A stretch of 64,000 bases of DNA. Source: Streptomyces sp. TRM49041. Its GTDB lineage: Bacteria; Actinomycetota; Actinomycetes; Streptomycetales; Streptomycetaceae. Of this stretch, positions 8,391 through 16,869 are shown piece after piece (within the stretch, counting starts at the first letter, position 1; each line of letters begins with the position of its first letter). Both the position numbers and the translations under genes were made by a program. The DNA is taken from positions 62,001 to 126,000 of the forward strand of contig NZ_VSRY01000146.1 in NCBI RefSeq assembly GCF_008271805.1, given 5' to 3'. The notes beneath the pieces are model-generated. The model was not told the origin of the DNA, did no database searches, and saw only the letters and a program-made list of their open reading frames with translations.

Positions 8391-9620
8391 TTGTCCGCTC
8401 GCCCCCTCGTGCTCGTCGTCGCTCCCGGCGATGAGACCTATCGCGGCTACTGCCTTGAGCAGGCGGCCGTCGCGTACGACGTCGTCCTGCTGACGGGCAC
8501 CGAGCCGTCGTGGGAGAAGCCGTACATCGTCGACCACGCCGTCGTCGACCTTCATGACGACGCCGCGCTGCTCGCCGCGGGCCGGGCTCTGGCGGCACGC
8601 CACGAACTCGCCGGCGTTGTCACCTGGCAGGAGTGGCACCTCGTGCCCACCGCCCGCCTTGCCCGTGCGCTCGGTCTGCCCGCGAACTTGGTCGAGGTGA
8701 TGCGGGCCTGCCGCAACAAGGCCACCGCCCGCACGCTGTTCGCCCGCCACGGGGTGCCGTCGGCCGCCTCGATGAAGGCCCGCACCCTGCTGGAGGCTGA
8801 ACGGGCGACGGCGACCATCGGCTTCCCCGCCGTCATCAAGCCCGCCGCATCCGCCGGCAGCATCGGCGTGATCCGCATCGACCATTCCGAAGAACTGCCC
8901 GCCGCATTCGAGTTCGCCTCCGCCGGAGCGAGCCAGAGCCGCGAGGACACCGGTGTCCTGGTCGAGGAGTACCTCGACGGCCCCGAGGTCTCCGTCGAGT
9001 GCGTCACCCACCGCGGTGAGACGACCGCCGTCGCCGTGACCCGCAAGAGCCTCGGGCCCGCCCCGTACTTCTACGAGACCGGACACACCGTCGATGCCAC
9101 CGACCCGCTCCTCGAACAGCTCGCCCCGGTGGCCGCCGCCGCGGTCAAAGCCATGGGGATCACCGACGGCGTGCAACACGTCGAGATGCGCCTGGTCGGC
9201 GGCCGGCCTCGGCTGATCGAGGTCAACGCCAGGATCGGCGGCGACATGATCGGTCACCTCGTTCGCCTCGCCACCGGCATCGACCTGCCGAAGGCCGCCG
9301 CCGACCTCGCCTGCGGCCGAACCCCGGACCTCACGCGTACCCGCCGCCAGGCCGCAGGCATCCGCATGCTCTACCCGGCCGCCTCCGGCATGCTCACGGA
9401 GCGGCAGGTCAACCAGCCGTACGCCGCCCACACTCCGTGGCTGCGGCAGGTGCAATGGATGCGACAGGTCGGCGACCTGCTCCTCCTTCCACCCGAGGGT
9501 GACCTGTTCACAGCCCGCGCCGGGTTCTACATCGTCATGGGCCGCGACACCGCCGAGGTCAACGAGCGCCTCGACACCGCCGCCGAAGAGATCACCGTGA
9601 CCACGCGGGCGGAACGATGA
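8391..9620 (+). CDS. ATP-grasp carboxylate-amine ligase
   Basis: 409 aa from TTG 8391 (GGAG at 8377-8380). It has the three ATP-grasp parts: an N-terminal preATP domain to about residue 100, the ATP-binding core FPAVIKPAASAGSIGVIRI with VLVEEYLDGPEVSVECV, and the Mg-binding end HVEMRLVGGRPRLIEVNAR, with E, E and N positioned to bind magnesium. A C-terminal domain of about 90 residues follows. Members of this branch (BacD-type L-amino-acid ligases and relatives) join a carboxylate to an amine through an acyl-phosphate. Together with the MFS exporter nearby it could make and export a small peptide. It is coupled to the DUF317 gene by ATGA. Confidence 0.85.
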   Translation: MSARPLVLVVAPGDETYRGYCLEQAAVAYDVVLLTGTEPSWEKPYIVDHAVVDLHDDAALLAAGRALAARHELAGVVTWQEWHLVPTARLARALGLPANLVEVMRACRNKATARTLFARHGVPSAASMKARTLLEAERATATIGFPAVIKPAASAGSIGVIRIDHSEELPAAFEFASAGASQSREDTGVLVEEYLDGPEVSVECVTHRGETTAVAVTRKSLGPAPYFYETGHTVDATDPLLEQLAPVAAAAVKAMGITDGVQHVEMRLVGGRPRLIEVNARIGGDMIGHLVRLATGIDLPKAAADLACGRTPDLTRTRRQAAGIRMLYPAASGMLTERQVNQPYAAHTPWLRQVQWMRQVGDLLLLPPEGDLFTARAGFYIVMGRDTAEVNERLDTAAEEITVTTRAER

Positions 9621-10489
9621 GCCACCAGCCCGACGCGCGCCACGACATCGACGGAGACGTCTACGTCTCCCCGCGCTACCTTGCCTCCACCACCGGGATC
9701 GGCGACCCTGCCCTCGCCCCGCTCCTCGACCTCGGCTGGGACCTCCAGCACGACGAGGACGGCAACGTCTATGTGAGCGCCCCCGACCGGCGCGTACGCC
9801 TGGGCTACCTGCCCGAAGGCGAGGACGATGGGCTCTGGCGGATCAACGCCTACCGTGACCCGTTCGGCACGCCGATGTGGGGTGTTTGTTTCAACGACCG
9901 CTTCCCCACCGAGTTCGTGGCCGCCTTCACCACAGCTCTCGCCACGGCGTACGAACAGGGGCCGACCGCCTACCTCACCAGGCCGGTCGCCGGGAGCGAC
10001 GAGCACGATCCCTTCCTCGCCGTCGTGCCCCTCCTGAAGCAGCGCTGGGAGATCGACCGTCCGCGCTGGGGCGTCTTCGCGGTCCAGTCCCCGGACGGGC
10101 TCGCCGGTCTGGAGTTCACCACCGGCGACCTCGATCCGGAAGCCGAGCTGACCACCCGCGACGCCCGCTGGCAGCTGTGGGCCGGCAAGTCCATCGACCG
10201 GCCCGTCTGGTACGCCACCGCCAGCACCGACACCCCCGTCGCCCTGCTCACCGCCGTAACGCAGTGCGTCTCCGACCCGGCCCCGCTGCCCCGTTGGCGT
10301 CAGGACACGCTCAGCTACATCAAGGGCATGGCCCAGCTCACTCCCATCCTCCCGCCCGAGCCACCGGCCCCCACCCCACTGGACGTCCAACGGGCTGCCG
10401 CATCACGCCGCCCGGCCGCGCTCCCCGCTTCCAGCGTCCCGCGCTGGAGCACCACCAGCCGCCCGGCCTTGCCCGGCCCACGCCGATAG
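9617..10489 (+). CDS. DUF317 domain protein
   Basis: 290 aa with an ATG overlapping the previous stop. It opens with GDVYVSPRYLASTTGIGD and DLGWDLQHDEDGNVYVSAPD, the hallmark of DUF317, followed by VRLGYLPEG, a W-rich strand and FPTEFVAAFTTALATAY. A second DUF317-like unit begins near residue 140 (DRPRWGVFAVQSPDGLAGLE). The family is restricted to Streptomyces relatives, is often carried on plasmids and integrative elements, and has no known function. Other DUF317-like genes lie at 18589 and 19364. Confidence 0.8.
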   Translation: MSHQPDARHDIDGDVYVSPRYLASTTGIGDPALAPLLDLGWDLQHDEDGNVYVSAPDRRVRLGYLPEGEDDGLWRINAYRDPFGTPMWGVCFNDRFPTEFVAAFTTALATAYEQGPTAYLTRPVAGSDEHDPFLAVVPLLKQRWEIDRPRWGVFAVQSPDGLAGLEFTTGDLDPEAELTTRDARWQLWAGKSIDRPVWYATASTDTPVALLTAVTQCVSDPAPLPRWRQDTLSYIKGMAQLTPILPPEPPAPTPLDVQRAAASRRPAALPASSVPRWSTTSRPALPGPRR

Positions 10490-10511
10490 CGACCTCGACC
10501 GGAGCCCCTTC

Positions 10512-11000
10512 TTGTCCCTGCAGGCCCCCGAGTTCTTCGCCGAACTGTGCCTCCCGTTCCACGACAGCACCGTCGTGGGCAACACCTACTACGCAACCCC
10601 CACCCCGGGCGCACCGCTGCGGCTGGGGATCACCTTCACCGGAACCATCCACGCGGACACCTACGGCGGCCTGCGCCTGGCGGTCCTCCACGCGGACCGG
10701 GGCGAGATCGATGCGGTGGCACTCAGCTTCGAGGACCACGGCACATTCCACCGTCGCGACGAAGCCCACAACACCCGGAGCGGCACCAAGCAGTACGGCA
10801 CGTTCGACAAGTACCACCGCCCCGGTCAGCCACCGTGGGAGGGCGCCGTCACCACCGGCCTGCGCGATGCGATCGAGCGGTACACCGCCGTCTGGTTCCC
10901 CGGCGCGTGGACCGCGTCCGCGCCGAGCCGCGTTGCTGGCAGGACCGCCCATAAGGCTCCCGCCCCGCCAGCCTTTCGCAGTGGTGGCCGCGCCCGCTGA
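10512..11000 (+). CDS. Hypothetical protein
   Basis: 162 aa from TTG 10512 (GGAG at 10501-10504). Mixed alpha/beta composition, with strands such as PLRLGITFTGTIHADTYGGL and a helix ending in the C-terminal third (GLRDAIERYTAVWFPGAW); the tail is basic and Pro/Ala-rich. No family is recognised. It follows the DUF317 gene after 22 bases, probably in the same transcript. Confidence 0.5.
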   Translation: MSLQAPEFFAELCLPFHDSTVVGNTYYATPTPGAPLRLGITFTGTIHADTYGGLRLAVLHADRGEIDAVALSFEDHGTFHRRDEAHNTRSGTKQYGTFDKYHRPGQPPWEGAVTTGLRDAIERYTAVWFPGAWTASAPSRVAGRTAHKAPAPPAFRSGGRAR

Positions 11001-11096
11001 ACCTTAAGTCTGCTCACCCGCCCGCCCGCCCGCGCCTCCGGTCGCTGGCCGGACCCGATGAACTCCCCACCACCTGATCAAGGAGACCCTCTTCCC

Positions 11097-12143
11097 GTGC
11101 ATGCTCGTTTCGTCCGTGGCGCCGTCCGATCCGCTGCCGTCGCCGCCGCGGTGACCGGCACCCTCACCTGGGCGCCGGCCGCGACCGCCCAGTCGTCCGA
11201 GCCGACGCCCTCGGCCTCCGCTGCTCCCGCCGACACACCGGCCCCGGATGCGGGCAGCATCGCGATCACCAAGAAGGACGCGGCCGGGGACGTCCTCCCC
11301 GGCGCCGAGTTCCTCCTGCTCGACTCCACCGGCAAGGAGGCCGGACGTGGGCAGACCGACGCGCAGGGCAAGCTGACCTTCCCCGACCTTGCCCCCGGTG
11401 TGTACCGGCTGAAGGAGACGTCCTCCGGCAGTCCGCTCCACGAGGTCGTCGCCGACCAGGACGTCATCGTCACCCCCGGCGCGACCACACCGCTGACGAT
11501 CACCGACCCGTTCAAGGCCGCCAAGGTCCTCCTCCAGGCCAAGGACGACAAGACCGGAAAGCTGCTGCCCGGCTCCACCGTGAACATCGGAACGGGCAGT
11601 GAGACCCTGCTCACCCTCACCACCGGGTCGCAGGGCACAGCCACCGGAGAGCTGCCCGTGACCAGCCGGAAGACCGACTTCTGGGTGAAGCAGGTGAAGG
11701 CCCCCGCCGACTACGACCTCTACAAGCCGTCGAAGACGTTCACCGCAGGCCCCGGCGCGCCGGTCACCGTGACCGTCGCCAACGCCAAGACCGCCACCAC
11801 TCCGAAGCCCGACCCGTCGGATAAGCCGACGCACGAGCCCACCGGCACCCCGTCCACACCTGCGGACAAGCCGAGCGGCAGCGGGACCGGCGGGACAAAG
11901 CCTTCCCCGACGGGCACCAGCACGCCGGACGCCGTCTCCTCGCCCACCGCAGCGGCCGGGCCGAACGACAACACGACGCCGAAGGCTCCGGCCGGCTCCC
12001 TCGCCCACACCGGCGCCGACGCCACCCCGTGGATTGCCGGCGGCGCGGGTCTCCTCGTCGCCGCGGGCGCCGTCGCCCTGGTCGTCACCCGCCGTCGTAC
12101 GCCGGCCGAGCCCGAGCCGGACGACACCAGCCAGACCAACTAG
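11097..12143 (+). CDS. SpaA-like surface protein with LAXTG sorting signal
   Basis: 348 aa from GTG 11097 (AAGGAGA just upstream); the ATG at 11058 lacks a site. Residues 1-34 form a signal peptide (RSAAVAAAVTGTLTWAPAAT). A SpaA/prealbumin-like beta domain follows (SIAITKKDAAGDVLPGAEF, then GVYRLKETSSG), and a second similar domain starts with AAKVLLQAKDDKTGKLLPG. A Pro/Thr-rich wall-spanning stretch leads to the sorting signal LAHTG at 302-306, a hydrophobic segment and RRR. LAXTG is the motif of class E sortases in Streptomyces, so the protein should be anchored to peptidoglycan. No sortase gene is present in the window. Confidence 0.85.
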   Translation: MHARFVRGAVRSAAVAAAVTGTLTWAPAATAQSSEPTPSASAAPADTPAPDAGSIAITKKDAAGDVLPGAEFLLLDSTGKEAGRGQTDAQGKLTFPDLAPGVYRLKETSSGSPLHEVVADQDVIVTPGATTPLTITDPFKAAKVLLQAKDDKTGKLLPGSTVNIGTGSETLLTLTTGSQGTATGELPVTSRKTDFWVKQVKAPADYDLYKPSKTFTAGPGAPVTVTVANAKTATTPKPDPSDKPTHEPTGTPSTPADKPSGSGTGGTKPSPTGTSTPDAVSSPTAAAGPNDNTTPKAPAGSLAHTGADATPWIAGGAGLLVAAGAVALVVTRRRTPAEPEPDDTSQTN

Positions 12144-12164
12144 CCGAAGATCACCCCGCCACCA

Positions 12165-12197
12165 GCAGGCCCCCGGGACGTCATCCCGGGGGCCTGC
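12165..12197. terminator. Strong GC stem-loop terminator
   Basis: A perfect 14-bp stem (GCAGGCCCCCGGGA and its complement) with a 5-base loop starts 22 bases after the stop at 12143 and ends the transcript of the surface-protein gene. Confidence 0.8.
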
Positions 12198-12311
12198 TCT
12201 CGTCTACCGCCGCGTGCCCACTGGGTCCACCTTCGGTAAGACCGCCACACCGCCCGGCGGAGCCCCTACAGTCGGCCAAAGGTGAAGGCGTGCGAGAGCG
12301 GAGGAAGCTTC

Positions 12312-13208
12312 GTGACACGAGGTGGCGACATCGGACGGTACCTGTACTGGTCCGACCGCCGGGTCCGCGCTGTCGCCGAGGAGATCGGTCTTGCCCTGGA
12401 ACGCCGCTGGCAGTGGTCGTTCACCCTGAGCGTCCCCATGACCCAACTCCAGATCGGTGAGGCCCACCGCGCCAGGAACCGCTTGCGGATCGCACAGCGA
12501 CTCCTGCGCAAGCTCGGGCCCCTCGCCGCCTCCACCTTCGACGGCCCTCCCTCCGTCCCCTACGCCCAGGGCACCGGCCATGTGGAGTTCGCCGAGTTCG
12601 TCGGGAACTACGCCGCGAACGAGGCCGTGCTCTGCCACATCCGCACCCGTTGCGCGGAGGGACGACCGGTGGACGTCGTCCTCTTCGGCAGCATGGAACA
12701 CGTCGAAGGCTTCCGCCCCGGCGACGCGCTCGACGCTGGCTGGGTCTCGTCCGCCGCCCCCGCCATCGAGGAACTGCTGCGCAGCCGGGGCACCGAGAAC
12801 ACCTGGCAGTGGGACGACGACCAGTCCCGTGCCGTGGAAGCCCTGAAGATCGCGGTTCAGCAAGGTCAGCGACCAGGCCAAGAACACGAGGGCCAACCGT
12901 GGACCCGCGGGTACACCCTGGGACACGACCGCCAGGCCCACTGGTGTGCTGAGATCTACGCCGACGTGGTCCTGGACGACGCCCGGTGGAATCTCGACGG
13001 CGAGTTGGGCATGGCCAACGCACACCGAATCGTGATCGGTGCTCCTCTATGGGTGCGGGCGCTGCGCCCGGACACCGTTGTCCGCTATCAGGCGGGAGCG
13101 ACCGGGTGGTTCCGGCGCCTGCTCGGTCGGCGCCCGGCACCAGCGCCGTCGTGCGCGCCGGCCCATGCCGCTATCCGTGCTCCTGACCGAGTTCGAGCGC
13201 CGGAATGA
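12312..13208 (+). CDS. Hypothetical protein
   Basis: 298 aa from GTG 12312, with GGAGGAAG at 12300-12306; the open frame reaches GTG 12282. It begins GGDIGRYLYWSDRRVRAVAE, a start that recalls a family of Streptomyces proteins opening with a Y-L-Y-x-S-D strand and sometimes listed as DUF7019, but I cannot confirm membership. The interior has FVGNYAANEAVLCH and VDVVLFGSMEHVEGF, pointing to an alpha/beta fold. The C-terminal tail overlaps the end of the convergent gene at 13171-13638 by 38 bases. The function is unknown. Confidence 0.6.
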   Translation: MTRGGDIGRYLYWSDRRVRAVAEEIGLALERRWQWSFTLSVPMTQLQIGEAHRARNRLRIAQRLLRKLGPLAASTFDGPPSVPYAQGTGHVEFAEFVGNYAANEAVLCHIRTRCAEGRPVDVVLFGSMEHVEGFRPGDALDAGWVSSAAPAIEELLRSRGTENTWQWDDDQSRAVEALKIAVQQGQRPGQEHEGQPWTRGYTLGHDRQAHWCAEIYADVVLDDARWNLDGELGMANAHRIVIGAPLWVRALRPDTVVRYQAGATGWFRRLLGRRPAPAPSCAPAHAAIRAPDRVRAPE

Positions 13209-13638
13209 GAACGGCGGAGGCGTCGCAGTCTGTGCAGGCGCGCGCCCCGTCCCGCATCAGCGCGTTCACGGCCTCCAGCCACATGGCGTCATGCACGACC
13301 GTCCGCCCCCGGCGCTCAGGGGCGGGACGGACCACCCAGCCGGGGGCCGGCCGCGGCGGCGGACCTGGCAGACGACGCGTCGGCACGCCGGACAGATCCA
13401 CTCCCTCGATGGGCGTCAGCTGCCGATCGGTCACCCAGACCGTGTACTCGGCGGCTTCGACCCCGTCCGGGCGCGCGACCCAGGAAGGGACTCCAAGGAG
13501 ATAGCGCCATGGAAAGGGACCAGGAACTTCCCGCCGTTCGTGGAGACGGACCCGAACGGTTTGCCCGTCCGGCAGGCTCAGCGATATCTCGGCCGGAATG
13601 GATCCGGCCGTACGCCGGCCACCGCTCGGGCCGTCCAC
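13171..13638 (-). CDS. Hypothetical protein, downstream member of a pair
   Basis: 155 aa; the GTG at 13638 abuts the stop of the upstream gene (13639), so the two are coupled. The sequence has a beta-strand-rich start (IPAEISLSLPDGQTVRVRLH), a W-rich centre (FPWRYLLGVPSWVARPDG), a Pro-rich stretch, and ends with HDAMWLEAVNALMRDGA and a C-x-x-C pair (ARACTDCDAS) that may bind zinc. I know of no function. It converges with the 298-aa gene. Confidence 0.55.
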   Translation of the reverse strand: MDGPSGGRRTAGSIPAEISLSLPDGQTVRVRLHERREVPGPFPWRYLLGVPSWVARPDGVEAAEYTVWVTDRQLTPIEGVDLSGVPTRRLPGPPPRPAPGWVVRPAPERRGRTVVHDAMWLEAVNALMRDGARACTDCDASAVLIPALELGQEHG

Positions 13639-13869
13639 CTACCCGGCCCCGGCTTCCAGCTCCCGCGCCGCCGTGCGCAGCGCCACCCGCTGCCCGGTTC
13701 CCGCCTCATGCCAGTAGGGGTGCCACCACACTTGCGCCGATAGTTCCAGCAGGCGCCGACGCAGCACCGTCGTCCGCCCACGGTGGGCCGGGTCAGCGAG
13801 GCTCCGATAGGTCCGCTGCCAGGCAGACTGCGCGGCGATCAGGTCCTCGGGGAAAGCAGAGCATCGCAT
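13639..13869 (-). CDS. Small conserved actinomycete protein
   Basis: 76 aa starting at ATG 13869. It reads FPEDLIAAQSAWQRTYRSLA, RGRTTVLRRRLLELSAQVWW, HPYW and a C-terminal ALRTAARELE helix: a short, conserved helical protein often found in Streptomyces mobile regions, with no assigned role. The Tn7-like element inserted only 60 bases upstream of this start and may have replaced or disrupted its promoter. Confidence 0.6.
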   Translation of the reverse strand: MRCSAFPEDLIAAQSAWQRTYRSLADPAHRGRTTVLRRRLLELSAQVWWHPYWHEAGTGQRVALRTAARELEAGAG

Positions 13870-13929
13870 ACGGTTATTGCATCACGTGTTCGATTTCTGT
13901 CGCATCTGTGCAGGTAGAGCGCGCAGGGA

Positions 13930-13934
13930 TCGGC
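13930..13934. repeat. Target-site duplication, left copy (TCGGC)
   Basis: TCGGC immediately precedes the left TGTGACTGAGC end at 13935 and is repeated directly after the right end at 16905-16909. A 5-bp duplication is the hallmark of Tn7/Tn5053-like transposition. Confidence 0.82.
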
Positions 13935-13998
13935 TGTGACTGAGCGTTGTAGTTGGCCAGTGAGCGTTGTTCTTGGCCGGTTGAGCGCTGGCAGTCCA
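13935..13998 (+). repeat. Left transposon end with tandem 20-bp repeats
   Basis: The end starts TGTGAC and contains repeats beginning TGAGCGTTGTAGTTGGCCAG (13941-13960) and TGAGCGTTGTTCTTGGCCGG (13961-13980), followed by a degenerate third copy starting TGAGCGCTGGCAGTCC at 13982. Such spaced repeats are how Tn7-family ends bind their DDE transposase. Confidence 0.75.
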
Positions 13999-14212
13999 AG
14001 CTCTCGGCGAGCCGGTCGGAGTGGGCGTCGAGCAGCTCCTTGAGCATGAGGTAGCGGGGATAGCGCTGAGCCCGCTTGAGGAGGCTGAACACGGTGGTGG
14101 TGTCCCTTCGCCAGGCCGTCTTCAGGTCGGCGTCGTCGCGGACCTCGGCTGGTGCGGGTGCGAACAGGTGCTCGCGGTGGGTGACGCGGGCCCAGACGTA
14201 GGCTGCGAGTCC
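13982..14212 (-). pseudogene. 3' remnant of another transposition gene
   Basis: Downstream of the TnsA break, a second minus-strand frame reads LAAYVWARVTHREHLF, VRDDADLKTAWRRDTTTVFS and YPRYLMLKELLDAHSDRL before running through the left-end repeats. It looks like the C-terminal end of the last gene of a transposition operon, fused out of frame to tnsA by an internal deletion near 14213. I cannot assign it to a specific Tns or Tni protein. Confidence 0.5.
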
Positions 14213-14634
14213 GCGCCGTCGGCTTGGAAGAACCGCAGGCGGAATGGCTGCGACAGCACCTCGACCACCCCGCCAGCGAAGTCCAGGGCCAGCAGCAGAC
14301 GACGCTCCGCCAGGCTCTTGAACCCGTGCTGTCGACCCGTAGAGACCAGGAACTCCAGCCCCGGCCGGTGCCTCTGCCCAGCTCGCCAGGAGAACTGGCG
14401 TACCGGCACGGACAACGCCGTCGGCGCGTCCGCGAGGTCTCGTACGGGCACAATGACGTCGGCCTTGCCCGCCTTCCAGACCGTCGTCCACGTACGCAGC
14501 CAGTCCGGCGCATCGTCGAGCCGGCCGACGGCCTCCTCGGGTACCGCGTACGGCAGGAACAGCTCGTCGAGAGCGCAGGCGTGCGACCACACCGGCCCGA
14601 TTTCGCGTACCGCACCACCGTTCCGGGACTCCAC
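14213..14634 (-). pseudogene. TnsA-like transposon endonuclease, truncated
   Basis: From ATG 14634 the frame reads an N-terminal domain ending SWRAGQRHRPGLEFLVSTGR, then SLAERRLLLALDFAGGVVEV and LSQPFRLRFFQADG. This is the conserved start of the TnsA-like heteromeric endonuclease subunit of actinomycete Tn7-like elements. The frame then becomes unrelated (near 14213) and stops at 14122. In TnsA the remaining metal ligands (D, then Q-x-K) lie after this point, so the product would be inactive. It implies loss of the rest of tnsA and of tnsB/tnsC. Confidence 0.72.
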
Positions 14635-14939
14635 GAGGTCAGTTCACCGCAGTACTGCGGTCGTGACCGGGAGATCGCCAAAACCCGCCGCTCAGCGCCG
14701 GCCCGCGCAACCCTGCCCCCTGATCGAAGTGAGCGTCGGCGGGCGGCGGGGCGGTCCAGACGTTGCTCGCGACGCCCGCCGCCCGTTGTGAAATCTGCTC
14801 CAGCCGGTCTGGCTGGCTCTCGACGGCCCGGCATTTAGTGCGCACGAGCACCTGCCTTCAACAAGACAGTCCATCGTGCACCGGGCAAAATAAAGTCTAG
14901 TAGGGAAGTTCCGAGCCCACCCGACGCAGTCCGGAGGGT
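14635..14939. other. Non-coding stretch inside the transposon
   Basis: About 300 bases between the divergent tnsA remnant and the flavoprotein gene. No gene is supported. A lower-GC patch at about 14885-14905 may hold the cargo promoter, and GGAGGG at 14932-14937 is the ribosome site of the flavoprotein. Confidence 0.5.
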
Positions 14940-16310
14940 ATGGTGCCCGATAAGAAACTGATCGTCATTGGAGCGGGCCCAAAAGGAATAGCATTGGCGG
15001 CGAAAGCTGCCGAACTCGGCCAGCTGCAGCTCGGCGAAGCTGCCCCGAAGGTCTCCCTCATCGAAAAGGGCGGGGCGGGAGCCTACTGGTCAGGTGAGCA
15101 TGGGTACACCGATGGCAGTCACGCCCTGGCCACATCCCCACTCAAGGACCTTGGGTTCCCTTATCGCTCCACCGTATGGGGTTCGCATAACGCCAACGTG
15201 AACCGCGCTATGCTCAAATACAGTTGGCAGGCGTTCCTTGTGGACGACAGTGGACACCGCACCCATCGATTCGCCGATTGGGTAGACCGCGGACTCCCAG
15301 CACCCCGACTATCGGTATGGTCAGAATATCTTCGTTGGGCTGCCGAGAAAATCAAGGAGCGGATTGCAGCGGAGGTCATCATCCGCGGGGAAGTCACTCA
15401 CGTCGAGCTTCTCGACGATAGATGGCAAGTGTCGGTCGGGGCCGAGAAGCACCGCTGTGATGGGATAGTCGTCACGGGGCCAGGAGCTGCAAGGATGCCG
15501 AAGCTAGAGGGCGGCTGGCCTGGCGTTGTGACGGATGCTCAGAACTTCTGGCGTGGCAACGCCATAGGTGACCAACTGAGAGAGGATATAAAGAGCTCGG
15601 GTGGCGTAATTGGGGTGATCGGCGATGGTGGGGCCTCGGCTTCGATGATCCTATCTCTCCTTAGCGAGTTCCCAAAATGCCAAATAAAGGTGTTTGCCCC
15701 GTGGGGTGTACTGTATAGCCGAGGTGAGAGTTTCGACGAGAATCGCCACTACTCAAATCCTGCGAATTGGGTGCAACTGGAGGACGGGAGTCGAAAGAGA
15801 TTTCTGCGGCATACGTCAAATGGCGTTTTTTCACTTCTTGCGAAAAGTGGCATAAATCAGGCCGAGAATCTGACGACAATCGCTGGTGAAGTTGATGAAA
15901 TCCTCATTGACGACGGAGTGCCCTGCATAAGGGTGATTGATCCGGAGACGAAGCGGGAGAGGGTTATCGAGAGGGTCGACTTCGCGGTCGTCGCGATGGG
16001 TTTTGACGATATGTGGTGGCTCTCATTGCTTGGTGATGGCGCTCGCCAACGGATTCAGAACGCGATCACCCCTGCCGACGCCAAGCCAGGCGATCCGAGG
16101 CCAGCGGCCACACCGCAATCGCTTGGCTCATGCATCGGAGAGCACCTGGAGCTCAAGGGAATGCACCCGTACCTTCACCTGCCGATGCTGGCTGGCTACG
16201 AGCAGGGGCCAGGGTTCCCCTCGCTTGGTTGCTTGGGGCTCCTGTCAGACCGGATACTCCATGCTTACTGTGGCGAGCAAAGCGCGAGTAGGCTCGGCTT
16301 CACCACGTGA
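14940..16310 (+). CDS. MbtG/SidA-like FAD-dependent N-monooxygenase, transposon cargo
   Basis: 456 aa; ATG 14940 or GTG 14943 behind GGAGGG. It has an FAD-binding VIGAGPKGIALA at residues 9-20, then GAGAYWSGEHGYTDG and ATSPLKDLGFPYRS. The NAD(P)H site VIGDGGASASM is near residue 225, GESFDENRHYSNP follows, and an FAVVAMGFDD segment comes near the end. This layout matches the class B N-hydroxylating monooxygenases that oxidise lysine or ornithine side-chain amines (MbtG, IucD, SidA). No siderophore genes are near. It is cytosolic and coupled to a 134-aa protein. Its codon use is visibly less GC-biased than its neighbours, consistent with transfer. The substrate is unknown. Confidence 0.78.
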   Translation: MVPDKKLIVIGAGPKGIALAAKAAELGQLQLGEAAPKVSLIEKGGAGAYWSGEHGYTDGSHALATSPLKDLGFPYRSTVWGSHNANVNRAMLKYSWQAFLVDDSGHRTHRFADWVDRGLPAPRLSVWSEYLRWAAEKIKERIAAEVIIRGEVTHVELLDDRWQVSVGAEKHRCDGIVVTGPGAARMPKLEGGWPGVVTDAQNFWRGNAIGDQLREDIKSSGGVIGVIGDGGASASMILSLLSEFPKCQIKVFAPWGVLYSRGESFDENRHYSNPANWVQLEDGSRKRFLRHTSNGVFSLLAKSGINQAENLTTIAGEVDEILIDDGVPCIRVIDPETKRERVIERVDFAVVAMGFDDMWWLSLLGDGARQRIQNAITPADAKPGDPRPAATPQSLGSCIGEHLELKGMHPYLHLPMLAGYEQGPGFPSLGCLGLLSDRILHAYCGEQSASRLGFTT

Positions 16311-16320
16311 GGAGGCACCT

Positions 16321-16725
16321 ATGACAAGTCCTGAGGGATGGCAGCCATCCTCCCTGGTCACCCGCGCTGTGCTCTGGCCTCCTGCGGTGTTCCGCGCTGT
16401 CGAAGGTGTCGCCCGCGCGCACCGCACCACGTTCACCGGCTTGGCGAGTCAGGCGGTCGATCGCGCACCGGAGGATGGGCTGGGCTCCGATGTGGAGGGC
16501 TGGGCTGCAGAGGTACTGCCGGGAGCTCATGATCTTGCCGCTGCCGAGCCAGGGCTTGATGAGCAACGGCAGATGCGAACCCTGTACTGGGAAGACAGGC
16601 TGGATCGAAAGCTGGATGCCCTAAGCGGGAAGCTGGCATCGGACGTCATTCTGCTCGGGTGCGTATGCATGAAGTACCCGGAGCTTCGTACTTCGCTCCC
16701 AAAGGCACATGTCGCCCATGCGTGA
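16321..16725 (+). CDS. Unknown protein paired with the flavoprotein cargo
   Basis: 134 aa; ATG 16321 with GAGGAGG about 8 bases upstream and 10 bases after the flavoprotein stop, so the two form an operon. Residues 1-35 are hydrophobic/aromatic (SLVTRAVLWPPAVFRAVEG). The middle is acidic, and the C-terminus (EDRLDRKLDALSGKLASDVI, then CVCMKYPELRTSLP) is helical with two cysteines. It resembles no family I know. As the only other gene in the element it may be a partner or regulator of the monooxygenase. Confidence 0.55.
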   Translation: MTSPEGWQPSSLVTRAVLWPPAVFRAVEGVARAHRTTFTGLASQAVDRAPEDGLGSDVEGWAAEVLPGAHDLAAAEPGLDEQRQMRTLYWEDRLDRKLDALSGKLASDVILLGCVCMKYPELRTSLPKAHVAHA

Positions 16726-16869
16726 GGACGGCGGCTGGCCTGCCCACCAGCGACGCCCAGGCCCCAATCGACCCACAGGTCGCTGATCTTGTAGCGGTCT
16801 GCCTACATGACGAACACCCGGTGAGTGACCTGGGTAGTTCCCGGCCTATGTGCGCGACGCCCCCAGCCT

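Noticed and set aside
14885..14905. Similarity to the Tn7 end motif AATAAAGTCT
   Set aside because: A short AT-rich match inside the element, far from its termini. The true ends are TGTGACTGAGC at 13935 and 16904.
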